Assembly (NCBI GenBank): GCA_028641055.1
Contig: CM054062.1
Coordinates: 233,318,376-233,382,375, forward strand
Direction of reading: 5' to 3'
DNA: 64,000 bases
Source of the DNA: Alopecurus myosuroides
Taxonomy: Eukaryota > Streptophyta > Magnoliopsida > Poales > Poaceae
The stretch's first letter is position 1. Each line of letters begins with the position of its first letter. Shown here one piece after another: positions 30,530-42,903 of this stretch. The translations under genes and the position numbers were made by a program. The notes under the pieces are model-generated. The model was given only the letters and a program-made list of their open reading frames with translations. It did not search any database and was not told the origin of the DNA.

Positions 30530-31337
30530 AGATCACGCGCAGGGACGAACCGACGCCGCCAGGTTGCCCAATTTTCCCGTCCTCGCGCCGCCCCCTACCC
30601 CGTCGCCGCACTCCTCCGCGGCGCCGCCCCTCCGTCCCGCGCACCCGTGAGAGCCGCCCTTTGCTCCCGTCGCGCCGCCCTCCGTCCCCCGCGCCCGCCG
30701 CCGGCTCGCGAGAAGACATCCTCGAGCCCGTCGCGCCGCCCTCCGTCCCGCGAGAAGCCGCCCTCGATCCCCGTCGCGTCGCCGCCAGCCCGCACGCCCC
30801 GCCCTCGAACCCGTCGCGCCGCCGCCGGCCCCGCGCGCCCCGCCGTCGCTCCCGTCGCGCCGGCCTCCACTGCCCCGCGCCGCCGCCCGGGAGGAGGTAA
30901 GTCCTGCCTCGATCTCTCCCTAACCAGGGGCCCTTTTTGTTTTTTTTTTCCTTTATTTTTACTTAATTACTGTTTTTGTTTTTAGTTATTTACTAGTGTT
31001 AGAAACGTTAGAATCATTAGTTATGAATATTTGTTTAGGAAATGTTAGAAATTTGTTTAGGAAATGTTAGAAAGTTGACATATAGGAAATGTTAGAAAGT
31101 TGACATAGGATTTGTTTAGAGTTGACATAGGATTTGTTTAGAGTTGACATAGGAATTTTCGAAATGTTATGAATGTTAGAAAATTTAACTAAGTTAATGT
31201 TAGAAATTTAAGAATTTTTGTGTATTATCTATAAGCAATTTTGATGAAAATAATTTATCATTAGTTATTATGTATAAGCAATTTTGATGAAATGGATTGA
31301 TCATTAGTTATTATGTATAATTGATATTTTTGTATAG
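30530..31337 (+). other. GC-rich leader and 5'-UTR intron of the CACTA plus-strand gene
   Basis: 30530-30896 is very GC-rich with repeated GTCGCGCCGCCCTCCGTCCC units and no supported protein. A donor GAG|GTAAGT lies at 30896/30897 and an acceptor TTTTGTATAG ends at 31337, one base before the ATG at 31339. The intron contains about 22-bp repeats (AGTTGACATAGGATTTGTTT, AGGAAATGTTAGAAATTTG) at 31025-31160. Confidence 0.5.
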
Positions 31338-31338
31338 T

Positions 31339-34300
31339 ATGGAGCCAAGAGACGAAGATGCCGAAAATATGTTCGAGGGTTTAATCCGCGGGCCCGACGT
31401 AGAGACCGATGTGAGCCATTGGATGAACAACTCCGGTGAGGGAGATCCGGAGCTCACCCAGGGAGACGACTCCGGTGAGGGAGAAGCCGACGGCTCCGAT
31501 GGAGCCATACAAATTACAAACACCGGCTCCGAGGTGCATATATAGATATGTTAATTAATGAAGCATCCGTTGTATATATACATGTATTAACAGTCTTTAT
31601 ATTTTTAGCCATCCGGTTCAAGCATATCAACCGGAAAAAATACTAAACGAGGCGCAACAAAGAAGTTGAAAGATACAGAAAGATATAGGATCGACACGAT
31701 CGCAGTAGACGGCGCACCCGAGCTTCCCGTTGATGTTGCCCAAAAATTTGTGAAGCAATGTGGAGTGCTAGTTAGGGATCACATCCCGATCACTGTTCAT
31801 GAGTGGAATAAGCCAAAAGATCCGCGGAAACAAAGAATTTCATATTCAGCAAAATAGCCAAAGATCATCTTTTCTCGAAGATTTTGGCTAATTTCAACTT
31901 ACCCTTGCCGGAGGTGGACGAGAATGAAGCGGCTGTGAATGAGGCCGATGTTACTAAAATGAAAATTGAGATACGGGAAAAGGTCAAGGCGTGGACCCTG
32001 AAAAAGATGGCCGAGCAATTCAAAAACTGGAAGAAAAGATTGAACCTTGACTATGTTAAGAATAACAAGACTCCAGATTTCACTCAAGGGTATGAGAAAA
32101 TAAAACCCATATGGGCAGATTTCGTGAAGTACAAGCTGTCAGAGAATAAACTGGAAAGGACAAAAACAAATGAGAAAAACGCCGCCAAAAAGATATATCA
32201 CCATGTTATGGGGCAAAGTGGCTACAAGGGTTCCAGTCCCAAGTGGGAGCAATGGGAGAACGACCTGCTTAAGCTGGGGATCACTCCCGAGCCGTTCTTG
32301 TGGGTCGAGCGGACAAGGTTATGGTTCTACGGGCATGGGGGCACGTTGGACGCCGAAGGAAATGCAATCTATAACCTAACGCATAAAGAGAGTCCTCTAC
32401 CCATAGAAAAGCTGAGAACCGCAATAAAGGACGTTAAAGAGGGGAAGTTCGTGCCAGATAGAGAGAACGACGAGCTCACACGCGCCCTCGGGAATAAGGA
32501 ACACGGAGGGCGTACACGAGGCACAAAAGGCACTCCTCCGTGGAGTATTGCGTTCGACTCCACCAAAAAGTTATACCCCGATAGAAGCCGTCAACGTAGA
32601 AAGGACGCGGAGGCAGCTGAAGCAGAGAATCAGGCAAACTGGAGGCGTCAACTTGAAGAACTGATAAAGCTGACGCAGGAAGGCAGGATGTAGCAAAGAA
32701 GCAGCAGGACCAAATTAACACACTTAGCCAGCAGATAGTGTCTACCTGCGCATCAGTACACATGGTATAAGTTGAAGTCGAGGCTACCGACGCCGCACAT
32801 TCTCATCGCAAAAGCAGCGTTGCGTCCACGCAGCTACCGGGTGATGATGCACCGCCGATGATTCACCCGGTGGATGATATCACGGAGTTGACAACCTGTG
32901 AGCTCCACGTGAAGGTCGTCAATATAACATCAATGCGGCGGCCGGCTATGTCTTACCAATTGGCAACGAACCAACTCACCATAGTCTTCCGGTTCCACGG
33001 GGCTATGCTGTTGTTGGGGTTGATGAAGTTGTCAACGGATTCGAGCGGGTAAAGCTTGATTTCCCTGAAGGTGAAGACGAACAGTTGACTGAACTCGGAG
33101 AAGCCAAGAACTTGACCGTTCTATGGCTAAAGGAATGCATTGTGCTCCCAAATCAGACGGCAAAGTCATCGAGTCCTCGCCATTCTCCAGCGCAAAAGTC
33201 TCAGGCGCGGTCGTCTTCGCTATGCATGCCGTCTCAGGCGCGGTCGCCTACGCCGTGCACGTCTCCAGCGCGGTCGCCTATGCCGCCGCCCACTAAGTTT
33301 CTGCCGAAACGTAAAATATCACCAAAACGTCAACGGTCACCCCTCCCGAAGGTACCAAAGGAGGTACCCAAGTTACCTTACGACTATACTCCCGAGGAAA
33401 CCTAGAAAATCGCAAAGGACGAATACGAGGCGTGGAAATCGAAGCGGAAGGAGAAGCAAAAGGCAGATTTCCCCGACACCGAAGAAGAGATAGAATGAGC
33501 TTGGAAAATGGTGAAGACTCTTCATCAACCCGAGACGAGTCTGTCATCTGACTATGACCGCTCTATTCTGAAGTCACACCAGGAAATGGTGCGGTCGACG
33601 AAGAGTAGTAGCGCAAGCGGGAAAAGGGGAAAATCAGTTGATCAGCTCGGAGAGCAGAAAAAACAATCCACGTCCCCGCTCAAAGTGATTTCCAATACCC
33701 AGGTGGGGCCGAGCACTAATATTGTTGACGAGCAAATTGATCCGGAGTTTATAACACTGTACGCAGACAAGGCAGCTGGTGCGGGTTTGTCCATTGCTGA
33801 GTATATGCAAACAGTAGACTACTTCCCCGCAACTGAATGTGCGTACAAATACCAGTACGGGAAGCCTCTCGTCAAACCCGAGGAGATTAAGGATCTACCA
33901 ACGAAAATGCGAAGAGTGCATAGTTGGTATATGGAAGCCGTTGAGAAATCTATGGACTGGATATGTCTCAGCGTTAAGGACGAGCACTATGGGTATGGAA
34001 ATGGATTGGTTATGATTCAATTTGACGAATTGTTTCAGTTATACCAGCAGCAGGCCCTTGACAAAGCTGTCCTTAGTGCATATTGTCTGTAAGCACTTAT
34101 TTCTGTAGCTCACCTCATTCATTTGCATATTCATATATATATAGTACACTCATATATTATAATTGCAGAATGAAGATTCTCGAATGCAAAAGAGGTGGAA
34201 TCTATGATATTGGGTTCATTGATCCAAATATTGTTTATGAAAAGACTCTTCAGCTATCTGCCAAGGATACAGAAAATAATATTCTGAGGGCAATAATGTT

Positions 34301-34974
34301 TAACCAACACCGATAGGAAATACTATTTCCTTACAACTTCGGGTTAGTGTTACTCTGTTCTAAACATTCTGTTTTCCTTACTCGATGTTCACTGTATAAT
34401 TGATGAAATCTGCGTGCGCAGCTTCCACTATATTCTGCTAATCTTCCAAGTTGACAAAGGAAAAGTAATGGTAATGGACCCAAAACGTAAACCCCTAGCG
34501 ACGTGGGCTGACATGCAGGAAATGATCCAGCGGTAATTTCAATCTTTATTAATTTCAGTATTTATATATGGCACTATATCGACTAGTTTGTTTCATTTTC
34601 GGATATCAAGTAATTACTAACTCTTTTTATTCTTTTTCTTTCTCGGGTAGCGTTTGGAAGAGGTTCATAAAGAAGTCTCCCGGTGAATGGAAACCAAAGA
34701 TTACATTTGATGTTGTGCAAGTAAGTATTATCTAGATCCGCGCGCATCTCCTTGATTCTAGTGTCGATACCATTATCATGGCTGGTTGATTATTATTTTG
34801 ATTGAAACCATATTCTCGTAAAGTGCTTGCAACAAGGAGACGGGAATCACCTATGTGGATACTACGTTTGCGAGTTCATTCGTCAGACGACATGTCCCAA
34901 GGGCAGAAATTTAAAGCAACTTCGTGTACGTTAGTCGTCAATTCTTCTTATTACCATCTATTTTAGTTACTTAG

Positions 34975-35018
<44 letters not shown>

Positions 35019-35167
35019 ACCACTCTTCTTTATATTAGATCGAACGGCTTCGGGACGGTCTTCTACCAAGGGACCGCATACGAGCAATTCAGGAGGAAAT
35101 TGCGGGCTTCTTAGATGCAGAGGTCCTAAACAAAGATGGAGAGTACTATACCCCCGGTTGGAGCTGA
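31339..35167 (+). pseudogene. CACTA plus-strand gene: Transposase_24-like plus Ulp1 (C48) protease, decayed
   Basis: Reconstructed parts: 31339-31533 (acidic start MEPRDEDAEN), 31619 onward, a Transposase_24 (Ptta/En/Spm)-like region at 31860-32693 (VKAWTLKKMAEQFKNWKK, NAAKKIYHHVMGQSGYK), a region resembling DUF8039 at 32860-33150 in broken frames, then 33508-34088, 34169-34342, 34422-34532, 34651-34720, 34824-34925 and 35039-35167. The last exons form a Ulp1-type cysteine protease: FHYILLIF (His), VMVMDPKRKP (Asp), QQGDGNHLCGYYVCEFI (Gln and Cys). Defects: a 1-nt loss near 31852 (SYSAK then stop), a shift near 32685, further breaks to 33500 and TAG at about 34315. Introns are GT-AG. The catalytic residues remain, but the gene cannot yield one protein. 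Confidence 0.75.
34979..35016. repeat. (AT)n microsatellite
   Basis: About 18 AT units inside the last intron of the CACTA gene. Confidence 0.95.
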
Positions 35168-35439
35168 ATTTGATTTTGTAATAAACTCCATCGGTCATGT
35201 AATATGCTCGATATACTTTGCTTCCGTAATATAAGTGTACGTTCCTTATTCTGCTTTATATATACTTATTCACTCGTGGGATCCGGGAGCTCCGGGGAGG
35301 GTCCACCGAGGCTCCTCTCTTCTCGTGGGACCTGGGAGGTCCAAGGAGGGGCCGCCGGGAGGTATGGGGGTCGCAAAACGCAAATCGTAAAATTTCTGCG
35401 CGGTAGGGAAAAGGGCAAAAGCCCTGCCGCGGCAGAAGG

Positions 35440-35651
35440 GGCATGGGTCCCGGGTCGTATTGAGAACCGGGACTAATAGCCCTGGCCAGGTTCCAGCTCA
35501 CGGGCCACGTGGTCAGCCCCATTCGTCCCGGGTCCTGGCACAACCGGGACCAATGGGGGAGGGGTATTTGTCCCGGATGCCCTATCCCGGTTGGACAACC
35601 GGGACAAATGGGGCTTACGAACCGGGACTAATGCCCATGTTTCCACTAGTG
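35440..35651. repeat. Right subterminal repeats and terminal repeat of the CACTA element
   Basis: Direct and inverted copies of GTCCCGGTT/AACCGGGAC at about 35447-35475, 35525-35560, 35570-35610 and 35617-35632, ending in the terminal repeat CCCATGTTTCCACTAGTG. Confidence 0.85.
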
Positions 35652-35870
35652 GCATACATCCACCCTGCGCCTTGGCGTACATCCACTCTGAACCTGGGCG
35701 TACATCAGGATGCGCATACATCCGCCATGCACCTCGGTGTACATCGGTATTGTACCTGGGCGTACATCCCTCCTGCACCTCGGCGTATGTAGGCACTACA
35801 CTTACGTACATCCGACCTTCAGGAGTATATCTGTCCGAATCTTGGATGTACATCCGCCCTACATCTGAAA
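35652..35870 (+). repeat. 23-bp minisatellite, right part
   Basis: Units such as CGTACATCCACTCTGAACCTGGG and CGTACATCCCTCCTGCACCTCGG continue the array interrupted by the CACTA element. The unit TGTACATCGGTAYTGTACCTGGG occurs on both sides. Confidence 0.87.
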
Positions 35871-36423
35871 GTACAAAGGTCTCAACCAGAAGTACATATA
35901 TTTTATTTTTTGGTGAAAAGAAAACAAATCTCGAAGCCTATCAGCATGCGATCTAATTTTGAAAAACTCGACGCGAGAATGTCAACTATGAAAACCATTC
36001 ATAATTTGGATGAAAGGTCCTAAAAATATTTTGCTTTTAAAAAATGAATTTCGAAATAACTGTTCGTGACGCGCCGGAAAGAGGAATCTCATCAAAATTT
36101 TCTCGCGCAACCACTTGTCGCACATGCAAGCATCCAAGAGGGGCGCGCGGAGGAAGGCACCGACACTTGATGCACAAAGAGGACACGAGAAGTGAAAACG
36201 CGACACTTGGCGCGAGAGCACACAGTTTTCTTATAAAAGATATTTTTTGAGCGATTTCGATTGAGTGGGAAACATTTTTGAGCGAGAACGAGCCTTTGAC
36301 AAAGAAGAAGACCATGAAATATGTGTCACTGTGTCAAGTGTGTCTCAAATGCTTTATGGGTTTTTACTCTCCTATTTTCGTAGGCATGAACCGGCCCAAG
36401 CTTTTTAGATTTGAGGTCACTAT
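35871..36423. other. Unassigned flank of element J
   Basis: No family motif recognised. A 68-codon frame at 36044-36250 is open but not supported by anything else. The last bases, ACTAT (36419-36423), are the candidate target duplication of J. Confidence 0.4.
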
Positions 36424-36713
36424 TGTTGTACAACCTCTGCCGGCTGGCCGGTCCCGAGGGTGTACAGCGATGGCGATGTAGACGAAGGCGAAGATCAACA
36501 CACGAACATGGAAATAATTGACACACTATGTGGGAAAAGTAACTCTTTATTTCTCTTCTCTGTTTCTGTCTATATAGACTACGTACAATGCCTCATTATA
36601 TAAAGGAAGGGGATGAGGGGATAAGACCCAACTAACGTAAAGTGTGGACTTGACTTGGCCCAGTTGGACTAGGCAACCCACCTAGTGGGCCACCGTACGC
36701 AAGTTTTCCAACA
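36424..36713 (-). mobile_element. 3' LTR of copia element J
   Basis: 290 bp from TGTTGTACAACC to TTTTCCAACA with inverted TGTT/AACA ends. Minus-strand TATA (TATATAAT) near 36595. A polypurine tract CCCAAGGGGAGTG lies just inside. Short LTRs of this size are usual in copia elements. Confidence 0.82.
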
Positions 36714-36965
36714 CTCCCCTTGGGTATTATCCGTATAGCCATGCCTCAAAACTCCGAAAAACCCAGTGGGAAAATATGGAGAAAAAGCACATGGTATACT
36801 TTTGCTATGTTGCACGAATTGCCTCGTTAAAAACCTTATGTGAGAAACTTCATAAAAACTCACTAAACGGAAAAATAGTACAACTCACTTAACTATTAAG
36901 TCAAGTAATTAATCATCGGGGTCGAGATTTTAGTGATGATTTTGTGAAGATTCTTCCCCTGAATC

Positions 36966-37960
36966 TTACATCTCCATAAGTCTCATCATACCGATTCCAC
37001 AAACACATCTCTCGAAAGAAGATGTCAGTAATGATTTAGTTAACAAATCAGCAAGATTTTCGCACGACTTAGTATGTAAGATCCTTACTTCATTCAACTT
37101 CTGCAACTCATGTGCGTAGAAGAACTTGGGCTTGATATGCTTCATCAGATTTATCTTCACATAACCCGTATGGACTTGTGCAACACAAGCGGCATGATCT
37201 TCATAGATAATAGTGGGGGTTTGGACGGTGTTCAATCCACGTGACAGCTGGATGTGGCCGATCACCCGTCAAAGCCATACACAATCACGTGATGGTTCAT
37301 ATAGTGCTATGATTTCCGAGTGGTTCGTCAAAGTTGATACTAGGCTTTGCTTAGACGATTTCCAAGAAATAGCGGTTCCACCACAAAGGAAAACATATCC
37401 AGTCTGAGACTTGGATGTGTGCGGGTCCGATAGGTACCCAACATCAGCATAGCCTACAACTGTGAGGTCTTGATTCCTCCGGTAAAACAAGCCAAGATCT
37501 TTGGTCCCTTGCAGGTATCAGAAGATGTCCTTAACTCCTTTCCAATGTCTCTTGGTAGGTTTAGAACTGTACCTAGCAAGCAAATTGACGACGAACACAA
37601 TGTTCGGTCGTGTGCAATTCGCGAGGTACATGAGTGCGCCAACTGCACTCAAGTAGGGGAATTCTGGTCCCAGAATTTCCTCCCCCTCTTCCTTAGGCCT
37701 GAACGGGTCCTTATCCTGCTTTAAAGATCTCCCGATCATCGGGGTCTTAGAAGGGTATGCCTTATCAAATCCAAATTTTTCCAACACCTTCTGGACGTAG
37801 GCAGACTGGTGCACTAAGATCCCAGCAGGGGAATGCTCAAGTTGCAAACCTAGGCAGAACTTGGTTTTGCCTAAGTATTTCATTTCGAATTCCGAGATCA
37901 GGTAGGAACTTGCTTCCTCAATATCCTCAGGTGTACCGATTATATTCAAACCGTCAACGT
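36966..37960 (-). pseudogene. Copia pol of J: RT C-terminus and RNase H, decayed
   Basis: Minus-strand copia pol cut at 37960 by element E, just where the RT reads VDGLNIIGTPEDIEEA. Visible copia motifs: KYLGKTKFCLGLQLEH, ILVHQSAYVQKVLEKF, YLSAVGALMYLANCTRP; then after an in-frame TGA at about 37524 the RNase H part (VVGYADVGYLSDPHTSKSQT, GGTAISWKSSKQSLVSTL), another stop after DCVWL, and the C-terminal IIYEDHAACVAQVHTGYVK...LADLLTKSL. The 5' part with gag, protease and integrase is not in the window. Two nonsense codons make it nonfunctional. The candidate target duplication of E, AACGT, is at 37956-37960. Confidence 0.88.
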
Positions 37961-39470
37961 TGATGACCCACAAGTATAGGGAGTGTGTTGTAGTACTTTC
38001 GATAAATGAGAGTGTCGAACCCAACGAGGAGCAGAAGGTGTTGACAACCAGTTTCGATGAAGGAATAACTGTAAACACTAGAAGATAAATTTGTAGGTTT
38101 TTTTTTGATATTGCAGATAAATAAAGTGCGAGTAAATAAAATGCAGTAGTAATAATTGCAGGAAGTGGCCCAATCCTTTCTTCAGCGAAGGACAAGCTGG
38201 TGGGTTTACTTATGATTAACAAATGTTCTCGAGGACACAAGGGGGGTTTCTGTGAAGTGCTTTTGTTCCATGCAGCTGAATAATTTTGGTGTTTTGATAA
38301 GTGTTGTGCGGGTGAACCTATGCTAATGTACCGTCCCATCCAAGACTAATACATACTTGTGATTATACCCCTTGCAAGAATGCGCAACAACAAGAAAGTA
38401 ATTAAGAAATAAATCTAACTACAACTTTAAACTCCGGGATCCTACGCTCCCTCGTGTAATGGTTTCATAACGGGGGGTTTAGGTTTCTGTCACTCCGGCA
38501 ACCCCACAATTAGTAGCCAAATATACGATGCATTCCCCTAGGCCCATAATTGGTGAAGTATCATGTAGTCGACGTTCACATGACACCACTAGAAGAATAA
38601 CAGCACAACTTAAATATCAAACATTAAATATTATTCAACATTACTTCACTACTAACAACTTGACTTCTCCCATGTCCTCAAGAACAACACGAACTACTCA
38701 CAACACATCATATAGATCATGATCAGAGGTGATATAACGGATGATAACAATCTGGTCATAAAGTGCAAACACCATAAATCTCACAAGCATCAACTACTAA
38801 CAAGTAATCCACACCAGGATAGAGATCTAATGCAAAACAACGAAAGAGGCCCCTAATTGTTATAGCGGGATGACGGTGGATGATGAGGGTAATGGTGCTA
38901 GTGGTGATGATGATGATGACGACGATCTTGATGATGCCCGGAGTGATGACGGTGACGATGGCGGTGATTTCCCTTCTCCGGAGAGGAATTTCCCCAGCAG
39001 ATTTCTCCCTGCCAAAGAGTTTTTCTCTCTGGGGTGTTTTCCGCCCCGAGGCGGAGGCGTAATAATTCTTCAACGATGGTATGAGGCTTAGGGTTTCCTG
39101 GGAGCCAGTTACGCATAAGATATCCCCCAGAGGTGGGCCAGGGTGGCCACACCCCCAGGTGGCGCGGCCAAGGGGGGCGCCACCTCATGGTGTGGGCCCC
39201 TGGTGGCCCCCTCTGGCTCTCCTTCTGGCTGGGTTCCTCCTTTGAACTTCTAAGACACCCCCGGTGTCCCATTTCTTCTTCTGTTCTTCTGAAATATGGT
39301 ATCTCGGTGGTGTTTTTTCCATCAGATTCCTGGTCCCGGTGTTTATTCTCCAAAAATTATAAAACATGCAAAATAAGATAAAATAACATAAGGATGCATC
39401 ATAACATGAAATATATCGATGAATAACAAAAAATTATGATATAAAATAGTGATACAAAATGGACGTATCA
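37961..39470 (-). mobile_element. 3' LTR of non-autonomous element E
   Basis: 1,510 bp from TGATGACCCACAAG to GGACGTATCA, inserted into the RT of J. A purine tract follows at 39471 (minus strand GGGGAGGGGGAGGGGGGAGT). It includes the phrase GAGTGTCGAACCCAACGAGGAG, shared in type with the LTRs of D, which points to related families. Confidence 0.82.
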
Positions 39471-41289
39471 ACTCCCCCCTCCCCCTCCCCAAGAATAGAA
39501 CTCGCTTGTCCCCAAGCAAAACTGAACTCAGCAAACATGACCAAAGGTTTATGGAGTGAAGAGTCGATAAATAAAATAAGGACAAGAAGCATCACATCTA
39601 TATATGCAACAATCATTATATACAACAACTTCCTCTCATATAACCTAACTTGAAACGAGTAATGGGAGTCACAGACAAAGATGCAAAGAGAGAATCAAAA
39701 TTGGTAATGGCAAACTTCATTCTTGGTCAAAGAACATTTAATGATATCATACTTATCTTAGGTGAGGTCTTTATAAAAAGGTTTATCTTGTAGAGCTTAA
39801 CATCTTTAACTATAACAATTCTTTTACAGTGATTCATAGCTTTTCAAAATAATATTCATTCAGATAATAAAGCATGTGCTAAACAAAGAAGAATAGAAAA
39901 CACGATTGAATAAATAAACATATAGATGGTGAGATCACAACAACTCAAATTCTTGCTGGAGACAGAAAGGAATGGGTTTACTGACTCAACATAAATGTAA
40001 AAGATAGGCCCTTCACAGAGGGAAGCATGGGTCACTCATCTGCTAAAGCTTTTATTTAATAAAACAGAGGTATAAAAGTTTGACACTCCTCCCATCCATC
40101 TTACACAAACCATGGCTAACCGAATCCTCGGGTGCCTGCCAACAATCACATACTGTGGAGGAGTGTCTATATTTTAAGAGAGGTGTATGCTAGTGTCAGC
40201 GAATGGTAAATAGAAAATACAGTACGTCACAAGCCAACTAGACTTCATAAGAGCGACTCCTATATGAGGGGCGCAACTGGTGTAGAAGGTCATTGTTTAC
40301 GCGATTATGCTTTGACTGATAAATCAGGGGCAAAATAGTGAAGAGAATTTGTGTATTAGTTTTGGGGCTGGGCACCCCGTTGCCAGCGCTTCTAGCATTT
40401 GGATAAGCGGATGAATCCACTAGTCCAGGTGTTTGAAGTCCAATCAACAAGTGAGATAAAGATTCTCTATTGACGTCCTCATGAGCAAAACAAGGAACAC
40501 AAAACAGGAGTGATTTTGAAAGTTTTAAAGGCAGCACATTAGAAATTTACTTGGAGTGGCGGTCAAATACCACATGTAGGAAGGTATGGTGGACACAAAT
40601 GGCAAGGTTTTGGGGCTCAAGGTTTGGATGCACGAGAAGCATTCCCTCTCAGTACAGGGTCTTTGGCTAGCAAGGCTGGGTAGCAAGCATAAGAGTTGAG
40701 GGAAAACAAACAAATATACATATGATAAAACCAATCATGCAATCTTCATTGAAAGCCCAAGCGATCTTAACTTGTGAATACTAAGTTTACGATCTAATAG
40801 GCAAATTCCTCTTTCTTATGCTAGCATCTCAAATTATTATTTCTTCTGACCCAAGCTAAGTTTGCTAAAACCAACTAGGTTAACTTGATGATCTCTAAAG
40901 TGATACCAAATACTAATAACAAGCTCAACCATATGACAGAAATTGAAAACTAAAATCATGTGTGCAGAAAGTAAATGATGAAACTTCTCATTAATATTTC
41001 AAACCGGAACCTCACACCAACGGACACAACGATAACCAACTAAGGAGAGATACTTCCATACTGCACACCATCCTATATGATAACCCCTCTACTCATGATA
41101 TGACTCTACTGAAAAAGTAAAAAATATGAAAGATAGTGATGTGATACCGCGGCACTCCCCCAAGCTTGGAACAAGCCGAGGAGATGCCAAAACCAATGAC
41201 GAATCAATTCTTCGGTGGTGGTGAGTCCTTCTCGATGAGCTTATCAATCGTTTTCTTCAGATCTTCAATCGCGAACATAAGCATACCCA
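39471..41289 (-). other. Internal non-coding region of element E
   Basis: About 1.8 kb without supported ORFs on either strand. A CCCCCAAGCTTGG box at 41157-41169 resembles the purine-tract motif of C and D. Element E continues after element B at 51668-51815, where a GC-rich leader-like sequence runs until C cuts it. Confidence 0.5.
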
Positions 41290-41739
41290 TCACCTCCGTA
41301 TAGCGATCAGTACAATTTGCATGCCTGTCGGACTGTGAATCCCAGCCACCAAGATTTCCCCCCACTCTTCCTTCGGTTGAGAGCTTCCTTCATCTGCACG
41401 GTTAGAATGATCCATCTCCCAGCCAGAAGGCAACCTTGACTCGGGTACCCTCATATATTGATATTCATGAATTAAAGTATGGAAAGGTCTCTTAATACTT
41501 GAAAGTGGAATATCCAGGGATAAAAAGTGACGTCGGGCCAGCCATCCAGTATTAGTCCTCACCGTGGGCTTGGAAGGTTTTGCAACCACTCCAATGCTTG
41601 CGACGGTGGCGCGTGGATGCACACATGAGTTCTCTTCTACATATCCTTAATCTCCACTCTCGATCTCCTCCTCCTGCTCCAGGTATTGGACATCATCTTC
41701 CTTCGGTCCCTTCCCCTTGTTGTCGTTGGCGGAGACCAT
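41290..41739 (-). pseudogene. Short gag-like ORF of element E, interrupted
   Basis: Frame from ATG 41739 (MVSANDNKGKGPKEDDVQ) with an in-frame TAA at 41649-41647 after 30 codons, continuing open as VEENSCVHPRATVASIGVV, RRHFLSLDIPLSSIKRPFHT and SGWEMDHSNRADEGSSQ to 41290. Acidic N-terminus, no zinc knuckle, protease or RT. I do not recognise a function; the position, directly inside the 5' leader of a large LTR element, makes it the element's only protein. Without the TAA it would be about 149 residues. Confidence 0.5.
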
Positions 41740-41799
41740 GATGCTTCTAAATCAAAAATAGATCCTGGCAGAAACAGCCCGAAACAGAAACACAACGAG

Positions 41800-42366
41800 T
41801 GTCGAGACATCGTAGTAGTTTTCATAGACTGGGGTGCCATGAGACTACGGTAGAGACGTGGGGTAACGGGATAGCGTAGTAACACGGAACACGGGATTTT
41901 ACCCAGGTTCGGTACGTCGCGACAGTACGGCGTACCTACTCCTGCACTTCTCACTAATTGGGACTAAAGCCCGTATAACAGGGTTACAGTGTGAGGGAAT
42001 AGATCTAGCTACTCGACGAGGATGAACTTCTCGGCGAGTTGCGTCGAGCTTAAGCTTGTGAAACTTGAACCTAGAACCTTATGTAATCTATCTCCCGTCC
42101 GGCTTTATATAATAGCCGGATTAGGGCTTACAGAACAAGAAACCTAGAAGACTACGTTTAACTTGTAACTTGGAAAGTAAGGAATCCATCTTCTCCTCCA
42201 AGCCAGATCACGTGGGCCGTGATCCGGGTTCTTCTAGAATCCGGCTTCTGCGCGTCGGACTACTGGGCCGCCCAATGGACCTAAGCCCATTACCATGTAG
42301 GCCACCCTGGTAGTCCGGCTCTTTTGTCTACCATCTTCTATACCCCTATTCAGTATATATCCGACA
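41800..42366 (-). repeat. 3' LTR of element B
   Basis: 567 bp. The minus-strand TATA box (42105-42111) sits in a perfect palindrome, CCGGCT-TTATATAAT-AGCCGG. The purine tract CCTGGGGGCTAC lies just inside at 42367. Confidence 0.94.
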
Positions 42367-42903
42367 GTAGCCCCCAGGAAGGATCAAAACTCTGATACTC
42401 CGCCTTTCGTCAAATACATTTTGTCCGGGAAAACTTGATTCAGCAGTCTTGATTCTTTCTTCTTTCCTTTTGAAGGAGATGGTAACATAAAACTCGGAAC
42501 TATGAAAATCCGGCTCTTCTTCTCGCGATCCTTCGCGGAAAAGGAACTTATGACATCAGCGCTTTAATCATGCTGACGCAAGCGCCGCTTGGTTTCACGC
42601 GGGAAACCCTGCAACGTATCTCTGACAGATTCTCACGAGAAACGAGGAGATAGCCATCATTCCTCTGTCGTTTCGTTTCCCGGATTTTCCGGCGAGCGAC
42701 ACGCGTCGAACATCCAACGGTCAAAAGAGCCGTTGGCACGTATCTAAACGGATATCTGGCTATAAATAGCCATCATCGTCCTCCTACGAAACTTTCCTCA
42801 CTCCCACACTGCCCACGCCATTGACGCAAACGCGAGCTCGAGAGCAAGACCTTGCCCCGACGAACTCTTCGCACGCCGGAGCGCTCACTCGCCACCGAAG
42901 AAG
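42367..42903 (+). other. Promoter region and leader of the antisense gene of B
   Basis: No ORF with support. Contains the purine tract of the sense element at its left edge and the TATA box of the antisense gene at 42761. Confidence 0.5.
42761..42768 (+). promoter_or_regulatory. TATA box of the antisense gene of B
   Basis: TATAAATA in GGCTATAAATAGCC, a canonical plant TATA element 143 bp before the ATG at 42904; element A has TAAATA at a similar distance. Confidence 0.7.

Larger units (their letters stand above)
28355..35651 (+). mobile_element. CACTA-superfamily DNA transposon, non-autonomous
   Basis: 7,297 bp flanked by the 3-bp duplication GCA (28352-28354, 35652-35654). The right end reads CACTAGTGGAAACATGGGC inwards; the left end is CATTAGTGGAAACA, with C to T at the third base. 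Subterminal regions carry many copies of GGTCCCGGTT/AACCGGGAC in both orientations, as usual for grass CACTA elements. It encodes two divergent transcription units: a small protein on the minus strand and a decayed Transposase_24/Ulp1-type gene on the plus strand. I find no TNP2-type transposase, so it would depend on another element. Confidence 0.9.

Noticed and set aside
28195..35870. CRISPR-like reading of the 23-bp repeat
   Set aside because: Units are contiguous and diverged, without unique spacers, and the context is a plant nuclear genome.
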